NCBI RefSeq assembly: GCF_947497915.1
Contig: NZ_CANMIJ010000001.1
Location: 287,501 to 351,500 of the forward strand
Direction: 5' to 3'
Source of the DNA: an uncultured Erythrobacter sp.
GTDB lineage: Bacteria; Pseudomonadota; Alphaproteobacteria; Sphingomonadales; Sphingomonadaceae
DNA: 64,000 bases
Shown: in pieces, positions 48,663 to 58,399 of the stretch
Numbering within the stretch: position 1 is the stretch's first letter
How the letters are laid out: every line of letters begins with the position of its first letter
The notes under the pieces: generated by a model
What the model saw: the letters and a program-made list of their open reading frames with translations, nothing else
Told to the model about the DNA's origin: nothing
Database searches by the model: none
Made by a program: the position numbers and the translations under genes

Positions 48663-49517
48663 TCAACCTGAAATCTTGTCGCCGATACCGATCAACGAAC
48701 CGCGCGTAATCACTACGCGGTCTCCGCGTTTGGCAATCTCGAACAGCTTTTCCGCAAATTGGTTCGGGACACCGATGCAGCCGTGGCTAGCATAGCCATT
48801 GAGCACGGGCGAACCGTGGATCGCAATCCCGTCCCATGTCAGGCGCAGCGTCCATGGCATCGGTGCGTTGTTGTATTTCTCGGAGACATTATCCTTTTCC
48901 TTGGTCAGGATCGGGAATGAACCGAGCGGCGTCGGGTGTTTTTTGGTGCCAAGCAATGCGACAGCAGTGCCAATTTCGTGTCCGTCACGAAAGACGCTGA
49001 TCACACGCGCGTCGAGATCGACGGTCATAACCAGTTTACCCTTTGCCGGAGCATTGCTCTCGTCCCAGAACCAATCGCCGTAACGAATGGTGCCTTCGAT
49101 TGGCAGGATGCTTTTGACGACGAACGGATCGTTCTCGTCATAGGCGGGCGTTTCCTGAACCACAGGCTGAGCGATCATGCGAGCAGCGGGGCTGCGCGGC
49201 GGCGCAGTGGCTGGAGCGATTGCAGGCGCGGTTGCGTCTGTGAGGGATGGCATCGCAGGTACTGATACTTCAGGCGTTTCACCAGGAGCAATATCAGCGC
49301 CATATGGCGCTGGCAGGCTGGGGTCGACGATGAGGGACCGTCCACCCGTGGTTGGATCAATGCGGCGAATTTCGCTCCGCACTTCCTGAGCAACCCGCTC
49401 TACAGCGTCAGCCGCACTGCTGGCTGTCGCCTGCGGGTTGGCGAGAGCAGATGTCCCTACGAGCACGCTCAGAGCGAGCGCTGCGGCAAATTGAGCGGAT
49501 TTCGTAATCTGTTTCAT
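48663..49517 (-). CDS. L,D-transpeptidase (YkuD domain)
   Basis: 284 residues from ATG 49517 (MKQITKSAQFAAALALSVLV, a signal peptide); an upstream ATG at 49679 lies within the next gene. The YkuD domain has KLVMTVDLDARVISVFRDG, TPLGSFPILTKEK and the catalytic box IHGSPVLNGYASHGCIGVPN with His and Cys. It would form 3-3 peptidoglycan cross-links or attach proteins to the wall. A Pro/Ala-rich linker (about 90-125) separates the signal from the domain. Confidence 0.92.
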   Translation of the reverse strand: MKQITKSAQFAAALALSVLVGTSALANPQATASSAADAVERVAQEVRSEIRRIDPTTGGRSLIVDPSLPAPYGADIAPGETPEVSVPAMPSLTDATAPAIAPATAPPRSPAARMIAQPVVQETPAYDENDPFVVKSILPIEGTIRYGDWFWDESNAPAKGKLVMTVDLDARVISVFRDGHEIGTAVALLGTKKHPTPLGSFPILTKEKDNVSEKYNNAPMPWTLRLTWDGIAIHGSPVLNGYASHGCIGVPNQFAEKLFEIAKRGDRVVITRGSLIGIGDKISG

Positions 49518-49650
49518 GCAGAGTTTTATGCCGGATTTTTGCATCAACTGCCAGTGGCTAACCCGCCGCCGTCTCGCGAAGGGACGGGGTGCAGGGGCAA
49601 AAGTTAATACGTAAAATTGTGTCGCTGGGCGGCTGCTTGGCCCCCGATCC

Positions 49651-52440
49651 TTATCCGTGCGCGCCAAACTGGTTGGCAATGGTGATCGAAAGACGCAGCA
49701 TCAGCGAATAGGCACGCTCAATCGGATCAATGAAATCGCGGCCAATCTGCGCATAGCCTTCGCTGGTCGCATCGGGATAATCTGCCGGTGCATCCATCGC
49801 AAAATCGCCGGGAGCAGGGAAATGCGTCGGGAAGGCGCGGCGCATCTGCGCAAGCGCGTCTTCGATCCGCAGGCTGAACACCATTTCCAGCACGTCCTCG
49901 CGGCTGATATCATTGGCCCGGCTAAAGACCGGTACGGACACAGCTTTCAGGAAAATGTGCTGCATCAAGGCAAGGCGCACAGACTGCGCAGCCCCGATCA
50001 TGCGGCGCGTATTCTCACGGCCCGTATCGCGGTTTTCAGCGGGAAGCAGGTCAAATAAGCGGTGAAGCTTCAACGCATCAACCCGCAGGCGCGAGGCAAG
50101 GCGGCGATACACTCCTGTGCGGTCATCCTTGGTCAGAAATTCGGCCAAAGTCTCGCAAGCGCCGGACAAATGCGGCTCTGTTCCGCGATAGGGACGGCTG
50201 GCCCAATAGGCGGAATTGAACAGTTCACCGTAAGCCGCGACGGTTTTGATGCTGGCGAGGCCGTTGGAAGCGCGGGCGAGGCTGATTAATTGCTGGCCGC
50301 GCGGGCTGGCTTCGATCAGGCTGGCGAGCTCTTCGTAATTGCCGTCCGCTGCGCTGCCGATGCCGGAGATCACGTTTACCGGATAGCCAAGCTGTTGCAG
50401 CACCGAATTGTGCGGGATCGCACGGATTTGACGCAGGTTCATATCGCGGTCGGCTGAAATGTCCGACTGGCGGCGCGAAACGCGGCTACCGGTGGAATTC
50501 AGCAGCCCAAGACCAAACGCCGTGACTGCGCGGGAATAGGTCGAACTGCGCAAATGCTGGCGCTGATGCGCGCGCACTGCGCGGTAGAAATCGAGGCTGA
50601 TATCAGTACGCGAATAGAACGGATCATCAGCGGCCTCTGCCGTGCTGACCGGCGCGCAAATGATGCGTGACAGGGTGGCTAGCGCCAATTCCGGGCGCGC
50701 GAAGAACATGTAACCATCGCCGCCCTGAAAGCTGACCTCAGGCTCTAGCTTGATGCCGGAACTGGCAAAGCGGTGACGCGCCCAGCCGCTCATCGGCCAG
50801 GTTAGGCGTTCGTCAAACCCGCCTGGATGGGCGCCGCGGCCCATGCTTTCGCCGTGGGTGTTGAAAATCAGCGCGGCGACATCGCTCAGCTCGTTTTTGG
50901 CCATTGCCTGCGCAAAGCGGCCTTGCAGCCGCTCAATGGCGAGGCTGGCCGGGATTTGTCCAACGAAACGGCCAGCATCAGAAAAACCGGTCTGAATGCA
51001 GGCACGGCCGCGCAGGCGGACATAGTCGCGGTACTGTTTTTCGGCGCAGAGGGAATCGAGGAACCGCCCGCCATGTTCCAGCGCGCTTTCCGTTTCGAAC
51101 AGAGGCGATACATCGACCTTGTTTTCAATGCCGAATGCGCGCGCGAAATAGAGCGCGGCGAGCACGGTTGAAGGCTGTTCGCATTCTGCAATCAGCATGC
51201 GGATCGGCGTGTCGGCGTCGATATGCTCAAGGATTTGCGACATAGCGAGGAATTGCCGGGTCGCCGTCGAGCTTTCGATAGCGAGGCTGGCAAAGTTGGT
51301 TCGCATCGGCTTCTGGCCCGAAAGCATGCGGCGCAGCGTCGCGACCGCGCCCTTGCTCGCAAGATCGAGTTCGGGCGTTTCGTGCATATGGCTGCGAATG
51401 GCGTTGTGAAGCTGTTTTGCGTTCACGCGGAAATGGACGTGGCCCATGCCAAGCCCGTCGGCGCGCATGCACGATGCAAGCGTTTTGAGCGCAATCGCCT
51501 CATCGTGAGCGGACGCGCTTTGCGCTTCGCTTTCAAGCTTCCCGATGATCGCTTCGAGCGAGGTGAGCTTATCCGGGTGATCATAGGTCAGGCGGTTGGC
51601 TGCCTGCGAGAGCGCCTCTGGCTCGCTTAAATCTTCGCCGAAGTCTTCGGCGCTGCGGGCGGCATGATCCGCGCCAAGGCGCAGCGTATCGATCAAGGCA
51701 TGATCTGCGGCGATCGCTTCCAAATCGTCGGCAAAGCGGCGCAGTCGCTGCGCCTTTTCGGAAAGTCGGAACCGGATCGACGTGTACCATTTGATATCGG
51801 TACGCCCGTCCATGTCATAGCCGACCCAGCTTGCGAAGCGGAACGGCAAAGGCGCAAGGTCGAGCCATTTGTCTGGCCAGGTTTTGGCAGCATGGGCCAA
51901 AGTCTCTTGAACGATCTTCGCGCGGGCGTCCTGCGCGTTGGCGAGCGCTTTGGTCACTTCGCCATGTTCGTATTCAAGCGAGATCGCGGGACGCGTTGCA
52001 TCAGCGGCGCAGACTGCGCGGGTTATCGGCGCATCGGTGCTCGCCGCCTCTGCCACAGCTGCCGATTGACCCGGTGTCATCAAGAATGTCGGGTGAGCGG
52101 TGAACACGGCGTGCAGGCGCGGGGATTCCCACTGCGCGCGAAAGGCATCGAAATCACTGGCCGTGGCAAGAGCCGCGCCCAGCGCGCTTTGATTGGCCGC
52201 TGGTGTTACGGGAGCAACCAGTCGTTGCAATCGCCCAGCGCGCGCTTCTAACCCTGCGCATTCAAGCTCTTCGACAAGCGCCTCAAAAGCGTCGAGGTCG
52301 GTCGAGCCGCCTTCAAGCGCCCGCGACAAATCGAGCCCCAATTGAAACACCGGGTTGAACAACGGCGTCTCGCGGGTGCGGGCGTGGAGTTCCTGTAGCC
52401 GAGCGCTGAGATCGGCAGTGGATTTAAGCGGCAATGTCAT
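49651..52440 (-). CDS. divergent phosphoenolpyruvate carboxylase-like protein
   Basis: 929 residues, the usual PEPC length. It aligns along the PEPC family: AVFTAHPTFLMTPGQ (H116, family TAHPTE..RR), GYDMDGRTDIKW (family GGDRDGNP), LGMGHVHFRVNAKQLHN (family LDIRQ-type), NTHGESMGRGAHPGGF (family HGRGGSxGRGG) and RQIRAIPHNSVLQQLGYP (family RAIPW.F.WTQ). Several positions known to bind PEP or bicarbonate, including the first Arg of the GRGG loop, are changed, so carboxylase activity is doubtful. The 5' end overlaps the glk stop by 4 bp, making it the last gene of the zwf-edd-glk operon. Either a divergent active subclass or an enzyme with another role. Confidence 0.75.
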   Translation of the reverse strand: MTLPLKSTADLSARLQELHARTRETPLFNPVFQLGLDLSRALEGGSTDLDAFEALVEELECAGLEARAGRLQRLVAPVTPAANQSALGAALATASDFDAFRAQWESPRLHAVFTAHPTFLMTPGQSAAVAEAASTDAPITRAVCAADATRPAISLEYEHGEVTKALANAQDARAKIVQETLAHAAKTWPDKWLDLAPLPFRFASWVGYDMDGRTDIKWYTSIRFRLSEKAQRLRRFADDLEAIAADHALIDTLRLGADHAARSAEDFGEDLSEPEALSQAANRLTYDHPDKLTSLEAIIGKLESEAQSASAHDEAIALKTLASCMRADGLGMGHVHFRVNAKQLHNAIRSHMHETPELDLASKGAVATLRRMLSGQKPMRTNFASLAIESSTATRQFLAMSQILEHIDADTPIRMLIAECEQPSTVLAALYFARAFGIENKVDVSPLFETESALEHGGRFLDSLCAEKQYRDYVRLRGRACIQTGFSDAGRFVGQIPASLAIERLQGRFAQAMAKNELSDVAALIFNTHGESMGRGAHPGGFDERLTWPMSGWARHRFASSGIKLEPEVSFQGGDGYMFFARPELALATLSRIICAPVSTAEAADDPFYSRTDISLDFYRAVRAHQRQHLRSSTYSRAVTAFGLGLLNSTGSRVSRRQSDISADRDMNLRQIRAIPHNSVLQQLGYPVNVISGIGSAADGNYEELASLIEASPRGQQLISLARASNGLASIKTVAAYGELFNSAYWASRPYRGTEPHLSGACETLAEFLTKDDRTGVYRRLASRLRVDALKLHRLFDLLPAENRDTGRENTRRMIGAAQSVRLALMQHIFLKAVSVPVFSRANDISREDVLEMVFSLRIEDALAQMRRAFPTHFPAPGDFAMDAPADYPDATSEGYAQIGRDFIDPIERAYSLMLRLSITIANQFGAHG

Positions 52441-53420
52441 GCGCTGGTCTCTCCGAGATGTTCTTGAGCAAAAGCAGCCACCGCACCGAGCAAGCCGGGC
52501 TGAGGGTGCGTGATAAGTTTGACAGGAATGTTCGCCATCAAGCCAGCAAAGCGTCCTTTAGCAGTGAAGCGCGAGGCAAAGCCGGATGCGGTGATCGTGT
52601 CGCGAATGCGATATCCAAGCCCGCCTGCGATCACGACGCCGGTTGCGCCTTGAATCAGCGCGATGTTTCCAGCGACAGAGCCAAGCGCGAGGCAGAACCG
52701 GTCAACTGCGGCGGCGGCGAGGCTATCAGAGCCATCAGTCCCTGCTGTCCAAATCTCGATATCGCTCGCGTCCTTAACAGCGCGCCCCTCCATCGCGGCC
52801 AGCGCATGATAAATGTCGACGATTGCGGGGCCGGATACCACGCGTTCATCAGAGACACGCGTGTGGCGCGCCCGCAGACGGGCGAGTATGGCGTCTTCGA
52901 TTGCATCAACCGGCGCGTAGTCGCCGTGACCGCCTTCGGTCGCTTGAACACGGTATGTGTCGTCAGGTCGGCGGTAGAAATATGCCACGCCAAGCCCTGT
53001 GCCCGGACCCAGCACGCTGATCGTACCGCGGCTCGGCAAATCCTGATCCGGCCCTGCAAGATGCACAAATTCATCAGCAGGCGCGCGCGCCGCAGCGTGG
53101 GCTACAGCTTCGAAATCGTTGACGATCACAGACTTGGAACATCCCAGTTTGCTTTCGATCAGAGGTGGACGGATGATCCATGGATTGTTGGTGAAACGGA
53201 TGACATCAGGCTTTACCGGGCCTGCGACAGCAATCGCCACGCCATCGGGCAGATTGCCGCCCATACGCTCGCGGTAATCTTCCCAAGCTGTCTGGAAACT
53301 GGCGTGGTCTTCGGTGTGAAGCGTGGTCGGCTCACCAAGGGTAATACCGCCATCTGATGCGATAGTCGCGATGGCAAAGCGCGCGTGCGTGCCGCCAATA
53401 TCAACCGCTACGATGTCCAT
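52437..53420 (-). CDS. glk: glucokinase
   Basis: 327 residues from ATG 53420 (MDIVAVDIGGTHARFAIATI); ATG 53432 would add four residues. Phosphorylates glucose with ATP. Bacterial Glk family with DIGGTHARFA, NDFEAVAHAAARA, VLGPGTGLGVAYFYR, ATEGGHGDYAP and VVIAGGLGYRIRD. Third gene of the zwf-edd-glk operon. Confidence 0.94.
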   Translation of the reverse strand: MDIVAVDIGGTHARFAIATIASDGGITLGEPTTLHTEDHASFQTAWEDYRERMGGNLPDGVAIAVAGPVKPDVIRFTNNPWIIRPPLIESKLGCSKSVIVNDFEAVAHAAARAPADEFVHLAGPDQDLPSRGTISVLGPGTGLGVAYFYRRPDDTYRVQATEGGHGDYAPVDAIEDAILARLRARHTRVSDERVVSGPAIVDIYHALAAMEGRAVKDASDIEIWTAGTDGSDSLAAAAVDRFCLALGSVAGNIALIQGATGVVIAGGLGYRIRDTITASGFASRFTAKGRFAGLMANIPVKLITHPQPGLLGAVAAFAQEHLGETSA

Positions 53421-53435
53421 ACTTTTACCCATCCT

Positions 53436-55241
53436 TTAAAGTCCTGCGCTGGCAAGCATAGCCGATGCGCCTTTTTCTGCGCCATCGGCATGTGTTTGCA
53501 TCATCCGGTACATCTCGCGCCCAACGCCCCATTCGGGCGCTGGATCTGGCGCAGGCGTTCTGTTGGACAAGTCGGCTGTGGTCGAGAGCGAGCCGGTTTC
53601 CGCGCAAACTCTGACCATATCTCCATCTTGCAACAGCGAAAGCGGGCCTCCCCCCAATGCCTCTGGCGTACAGTGGATTGCAGCCGGAACCTTGCCCGAC
53701 GCGCCCGACATACGGCCATCTGTGACAAGCGCGACGGAATGGCCGCGATCTTGAAGCACAGCGAGCGACGGCGTGAGCGAATGCAGTTCCGGCATGCCAT
53801 TGGCGCGGGGCCCCTGAAAACGAACGACTACGACAATGTCTTTATCAAGCTCACCCGCTTTAAAGGCCGTGACAACATCTGCCTGATTCTCGAACACGCG
53901 GCAGGGTGCCTCGACGGTGAAGCGTTCACGCGCGACTGCCGATGATTTGAAGCATGCGCGGCCTAAATTGCCAGTGACCAGCTTCATCCCGCCATCGGCG
54001 AGAAACGGATCGGAGGCGGGGCGCAGCATGGCATCATCGCGGCTTTCGCGAACGGGCGACCATGCCAGCGCATCGTCCTCTAACACAGGCTCTGCGGTAT
54101 AGGCTTCCATCCCGCCATCCCAGACGGTGAGGATGTCGGCGTGGGCGAGCCCTTCGTCCAGCAGCGTTCGGGTGACATAGGACATGCCGCCTGCCGCGTG
54201 GAAATGGTTCACATCGCCTGATCCGTTGGGATAGACGCGGGCGAGCAGCGGCACGACGCTCGACAATTCGGCCAGATCATTCCAGTCGAAAATGACGCCC
54301 GCAGCGCGCGCCATCGCGGGGATGTGGATCGCATGATTGGTCGATCCGCCGGTTGCCAACAGGCCGATCACAGCGTTGACGATGGCTTTTTCGTCAACGA
54401 CCTTGGCGAGTGTGCGCTGACTCGTACCCGCCAGTTCAGCAAGCCGGTGAACAGCGGCGCGGTCCAGCGATTGGCGCAGTTTTGTGCCCGGTTGGACAAA
54501 GGCGCTGCCCGGAATGTGCAGACCCATCATCTCCATCATCATCTGATTGGAGTTGGCGGTGCCGTAGAATGTGCAAGTGCCCGGCGAATGATAGCTGCCA
54601 AGCTCGCTTTCAAGCAGAGCATCGCGGCCAATCTCGCCAGCGGCGAATTTCTGACGGGTTTCCTGCTTTTGCTTGTTTGAGATACCCGAGGGCATCGGGC
54701 CGGATGGCACGAATACGGCTGGCAAATGACCAAACCGCAATGCGCCGATCAGCAATCCGGGTACGATCTTGTCGCAAATGCCCAGCGCGGCGATGCCGTC
54801 ATACATTTGATGCGATAGGGCTACGCCGGTCGACATGGCGATGATATCGCGGCTGATCAGGGACAATTCCATCCCGTCTTCGCCCTGTGTCACGCCATCG
54901 CACATCGCAGGGGTGCCGCCCGCGACTTGCGCGGTTGCACCGACTTCGCGGGCGTAAATTTTCATCCGATCAGGATAGCGGCCATAGGGCTGATGCGCGG
55001 ACAACATATCGTTGAACGCGGTGACGATGCCGATATTCGGTCCGCGGCCCGCCTTCATCGCCGCCTGATCTTCCAGCGCGCCTGCAAAGGCATGGGCGAG
55101 GTTTGAACAGGCCACATCCTTGTGCTCAGGCCTGCGATCCGCCTCGCGCTGCATAAGTTCAAGATAGGCGGAGCGGCTGGCGGATGAGTTCTCGATAATC
55201 CGCTGGGTAACGCGGTGGATCGTATCGTTGAGCTTAGTCAT
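53436..55241 (-). CDS. edd: 6-phosphogluconate dehydratase
   Basis: 601 residues. Entner-Doudoroff enzyme that dehydrates 6-phosphogluconate to KDPG. IlvD/Edd family with [80 protein letters not shown], and [17 protein letters not shown] at the C-terminus. The [4Fe-4S] cysteines lie in these blocks. The start overlaps the zwf stop by 8 bp. The aldolase gene eda is not in the window. Confidence 0.95.
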   Translation of the reverse strand: MTKLNDTIHRVTQRIIENSSASRSAYLELMQREADRRPEHKDVACSNLAHAFAGALEDQAAMKAGRGPNIGIVTAFNDMLSAHQPYGRYPDRMKIYAREVGATAQVAGGTPAMCDGVTQGEDGMELSLISRDIIAMSTGVALSHQMYDGIAALGICDKIVPGLLIGALRFGHLPAVFVPSGPMPSGISNKQKQETRQKFAAGEIGRDALLESELGSYHSPGTCTFYGTANSNQMMMEMMGLHIPGSAFVQPGTKLRQSLDRAAVHRLAELAGTSQRTLAKVVDEKAIVNAVIGLLATGGSTNHAIHIPAMARAAGVIFDWNDLAELSSVVPLLARVYPNGSGDVNHFHAAGGMSYVTRTLLDEGLAHADILTVWDGGMEAYTAEPVLEDDALAWSPVRESRDDAMLRPASDPFLADGGMKLVTGNLGRACFKSSAVARERFTVEAPCRVFENQADVVTAFKAGELDKDIVVVVRFQGPRANGMPELHSLTPSLAVLQDRGHSVALVTDGRMSGASGKVPAAIHCTPEALGGGPLSLLQDGDMVRVCAETGSLSTTADLSNRTPAPDPAPEWGVGREMYRMMQTHADGAEKGASAMLASAGL

Positions 55242-56697
55242 GCCAGCTTACTCCGTCGCGTTCGGTCAGAGCGATGGCGGCGCTTGGCCCCCATGTGCCC
55301 GCGCTGTAAGTTTTTGGTGTGATACCGGCCTCGTCCCAAACTGCACGGATCGCATCAATCCAGTGCCACTGGGCCTCAACCTCATCCCGGCGCACAAACA
55401 ATGTCTGGTCGCCTTGGATCAGATCAAGCAACAGGCGTTCATAGGCGATCCTGCGATGCTGGCCGACAAATGCATCCGGCATTGTAATCTCCAGCGGCAC
55501 CTGTCGCAGTTTTACGCCGTCCACGCCAAGGCCGGGCACTTTCGCCATCAGCGACAGAGTGATGTTCTCTTCAGGTTGAATTCCGATGAGAAGCTGGTTC
55601 GGCTGCATGCCCGAACCCATTCCTTCAAAAATAGAGTGCGGGACACTGCGGAATTTGACGACAATCTCAGTCACGCGTTCCGGCAGGCGTTTGCCGGTGC
55701 GAAGATAGAACGGCACGCCTTTCCAGCGCCAATTGTCGACATGGGCCTTGATCGCGACGAAGGTTTCGGTGTCGCTGTCTTTGCCCAGTTCCTCGTCATA
55801 GCCCGGCACGCTTTGGCCATCGACGGCGCCCTTGCGATATTGGCCGGTGACGCTTTCATCCGCGCTGACTTTGCGAAGTGCGCGCAGGGCTTTTACCTTT
55901 TCATCGCGCACGGCGGTTGCATCGAAGCTGGTTGGCGGCTCCATCGCAACCAGCGCCAGCAATTGCAGCATATGATTTTGAACCATGTCGCGCATCGCCC
56001 CGCTGCCGTCGTAATATCCGACGCGCGATTCCAATCCGACTGTCTCACCCACGGTGATCTGCACATGCTCGATATAATTGGAATTCCAGATTGGTTCGAA
56101 CAGAATATTGCCAAATCTGAGCGCGAGTAGGTTCTGCACCGTCTCTTTCCCGAGATAGTGATCGATCCGGAAAATCCGGTCTTCGGTAAAGGCATCTGCA
56201 ACCGCGTCATTGATTGCACAACTGCTGTCCAGATCCGTGCCAAGCGGCTTTTCAAGGCCGATATTTACATGTTCGCCGGTCAAGCCAGCATGTTGCAGGC
56301 CTGCGATTGTGGGGCCAAAAAGGCTGGGCGCTGTGGAGAGGAAAATCGCAAGGCCCCCGTCGCCGCCTTCATTGGTGGACGGGCCGACTTTCTCGGCAAG
56401 CTCGATATACCCTTCAAGCGTGGTCGCATCGAGAGCCTGATAGCAGAGCCGGTTGAGGAACGTTGCCATGCCTCCGCGCCGTTCGGCTGGTAAAAACGTC
56501 TCCAGCGCCTCGCGAGCCATATTACGGAATTCCGCATCGTCCATCTCGCTGCGCGCGGTGCCGACAATCCGCAGATTTGCAGGCAGCAGGCCATCTGCAT
56601 CAAGCGCGCACAGACTGGGCAAAAGCATCCGCCGGGCAAGGTCGCCGGTTGCCCCGAAAAGTAGCAAACGGTCCGCAGAAATTACCGGTGTGCCCAT
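55234..56697 (-). CDS. zwf: glucose-6-phosphate dehydrogenase
   Basis: 487 residues. Oxidises glucose 6-phosphate to 6-phosphogluconolactone with NADP or NAD. Nucleotide site [19 protein letters not shown] and active site [20 protein letters not shown]. First gene of the operon zwf-edd-glk-PEPC-like; all four overlap or nearly touch. A 6-phosphogluconolactonase gene is missing from the usual place. A LacI-type operator candidate lies 93 bases upstream. Confidence 0.96.
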   Translation of the reverse strand: MGTPVISADRLLLFGATGDLARRMLLPSLCALDADGLLPANLRIVGTARSEMDDAEFRNMAREALETFLPAERRGGMATFLNRLCYQALDATTLEGYIELAEKVGPSTNEGGDGGLAIFLSTAPSLFGPTIAGLQHAGLTGEHVNIGLEKPLGTDLDSSCAINDAVADAFTEDRIFRIDHYLGKETVQNLLALRFGNILFEPIWNSNYIEHVQITVGETVGLESRVGYYDGSGAMRDMVQNHMLQLLALVAMEPPTSFDATAVRDEKVKALRALRKVSADESVTGQYRKGAVDGQSVPGYDEELGKDSDTETFVAIKAHVDNWRWKGVPFYLRTGKRLPERVTEIVVKFRSVPHSIFEGMGSGMQPNQLLIGIQPEENITLSLMAKVPGLGVDGVKLRQVPLEITMPDAFVGQHRRIAYERLLLDLIQGDQTLFVRRDEVEAQWHWIDAIRAVWDEAGITPKTYSAGTWGPSAAIALTERDGVSWHD

Positions 56698-56789
56698 GCG
56701 TGAAGTTCCCTTGGTTCGGCCAAGGCGCGCGGCCTTTGCCCAGAATATCCCAAGGGTTTAGCGCGCCGCGCCGCCAACCTCCATAGCGC

Positions 56790-56803
56790 TGCATAGCTAT
56801 TCA
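56790..56803. promoter_or_regulatory. LacI-type operator candidate upstream of zwf
   Basis: TGCATAGCTATTCA, an imperfect palindrome that matches 11 of 12 bases of the perfect GCATAGCTATGC site before the LacI gene at 60165-60176. A CATAGC half-site lies 7 bases to its left at 56782. It lies between zwf (minus) and the secreted protein gene (plus). Confidence 0.55.
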
Positions 56804-56936
56804 AATAATGTCACAAAATCCGCCCGTTTGTCCCATCTGGGATATTCAGCGTGAGCCCCGCGGCCCGTAGTTCGATCTCGCTTCAACGCAGCGGGGGACA
56901 CGGTGTCGCCCCGCGCAAGCTTTAAAGGATCGTAAC

Positions 56937-57836
56937 ATGAAATCTTTGATGATCGCGCTGGCGGGAACCGCGCTGGTAAGTGTGACTGTAACTTCGGGCG
57001 TTTTCGGCGCCGAGCGTGTCGAGGCCGCTGGCCCATTCGACAAGCTTAAGAAGAAGGTCAAGAAGGCAAAGAAAGTCGCTCAGGATGTCGATGCAGTGGT
57101 AACGGAAGCTGACCGTGCGAACCGCACGAATGGCCGTTCTGTACTCGGTTCTGTGGCAGGTGGCTCAAGCAACGGCGTAGGCCGCTCTGCCGATGGTTCA
57201 TATTGCAACGCGAACCGCGGAAGTAACTCGAACTCGCCATGCACAGCAAAGGCTCCAGGCCATGTTGGCGGTGCAGCGCCTGCGCCAGCCAAGTTTAAAA
57301 GCCAGACGAAATGTGCAAGCCTTGGCCTTGGCAATGCATTCATCGCTGAAGGCGGCAACTACACCTTTAGCCAAGGGATCAGTACCGAGGAACGCTCTGG
57401 CCTAATCAACCGCCGCAACGTGAGTGCCGAGAACGGCTGCTATTTTGGCGGTTTGGGTGTTGGCGACGTGCTTTATGTCGAATTCGATCGAGCCAAGTAC
57501 AAGAAATACGACTATAAAATTCAGTGTGTTTCGTATGACGGCTCTGAGCAGCTCGACAACGTGAATGGTCCGCGGATGGGCAATTACTCAGGCAAAGATG
57601 TGATGCTGCACACCGGCAACTCACTCGGATACACGCCCACAGCCAGTGGCAGCAATTCGAGCCGTTCGGGTGCCTATGACAAATATCTGGCAAAGCGCGG
57701 CCGCACCATGCTCACGGTGAACTTTGGCGCGCTCCATACCGACAAGTCGGGCACGGATTTCTATTGCCAGTGGTTCAACAAGAACAGCGGTGAAAGCGCG
57801 CTCGCATTCTCGTTTCGTCGCGGCCCAGCTGGTTGA
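56937..57836 (+). CDS. hypothetical secreted protein, Cys-containing
   Basis: 299 residues with a signal peptide (MIALAGTALVSVTVTSGVFG). A basic stretch (DKLKKKVKKAKKVAQDVDAV) follows, then Ser/Gly/Asn-rich sequence and a C-terminal domain with about six cysteines (YCNANRG, CASLGLG, GCYFGGLGVGDVLYVEFD, YKIQCVSYDG, FYCQWFNKNSGES). Exported, disulphide-rich; family not recognised. AAAGGA is placed about 8 bases before the ATG. Confidence 0.75.
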   Translation: MKSLMIALAGTALVSVTVTSGVFGAERVEAAGPFDKLKKKVKKAKKVAQDVDAVVTEADRANRTNGRSVLGSVAGGSSNGVGRSADGSYCNANRGSNSNSPCTAKAPGHVGGAAPAPAKFKSQTKCASLGLGNAFIAEGGNYTFSQGISTEERSGLINRRNVSAENGCYFGGLGVGDVLYVEFDRAKYKKYDYKIQCVSYDGSEQLDNVNGPRMGNYSGKDVMLHTGNSLGYTPTASGSNSSRSGAYDKYLAKRGRTMLTVNFGALHTDKSGTDFYCQWFNKNSGESALAFSFRRGPAG

Positions 57837-57872
57837 TCCCCGCAACCTTAAACCTTTGGCCGATGGCCTCGG

Positions 57873-57903
57873 CCCGGTGCCGGACTGCGATCCCGGGCAC
57901 CGG
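57873..57903 (+). terminator. GC-rich hairpin between two secreted-protein genes
   Basis: CCGGTGCC (57874-57881) and GGCACCGG (57896-57903) form a perfect 8-bp stem without a T tract after it. Could be a Rho-dependent end, an mRNA stabiliser or an attenuator. Confidence 0.4.
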
Positions 57904-57987
57904 ACCTCTCGGCGGCTGGCTGGCTTTCTCCCCCAAGAGAACGCCAGTCAGTCGTCGCAACACTCAAAACAATGAATGGAAATTGAT

Positions 57988-58299
57988 ATGCGTTTGAAAA
58001 TTGCAGCCCTCTCGGCACTGCTTGCCATCGGCACTGCGCCGGTTCTCGTCTCACCTCTCGCTGCGCAGGAAAGCTCCAGCGAAGTGTCAAAGGACGGTTC
58101 GTGCCCGAAAGGCTTCAAAGCCAGCGGCTCCTCGTGCAAATCCTCCAGCCAGGTCGCGATTGTAAAGCTCAGCTCATGCCCAACGGGCTTCAAAGCATCG
58201 GCGAATTACTGCGTTGGCGATAAAGGCGACTATGCCGAAGTCCGCAGCGGTTCGTGCCCATCCGGCCTTAAGGCTTCTGGCAAGTATTGCGTGAAATAA
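57988..58299 (+). CDS. small secreted protein with three Cys repeats
   Basis: 103 residues from ATG 57988 (an in-frame ATG at 57976 is possible). Signal peptide (LKIAALSALLAIGTAPVLV), then three copies of a 13-residue unit: SCPKGFKASGSSC, SCPTGFKASANYC, SCPSGLKASGKYC, each with a Cys at both ends. Likely one disulphide per unit, exported. I do not recognise the family. Confidence 0.78.
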   Translation: MRLKIAALSALLAIGTAPVLVSPLAAQESSSEVSKDGSCPKGFKASGSSCKSSSQVAIVKLSSCPTGFKASANYCVGDKGDYAEVRSGSCPSGLKASGKYCVK

Positions 58300-58302
58300 A
58301 AA

Positions 58303-58325
58303 CGGCGCTCATACGCCCTTTTTAG
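58303..58325 (+). terminator. weak Rho-independent terminator
   Basis: A short GGCG/CGCC stem with loop ctcata is followed by C and five T residues, directly after the small secreted gene. Confidence 0.4.
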
Positions 58326-58399
58326 GCACCTGATGCCGTCCTGCGACTGGATATTCCGGCTGCGGGGCGGCATTACCGCTTTGATTAAAAGAGATTTTC

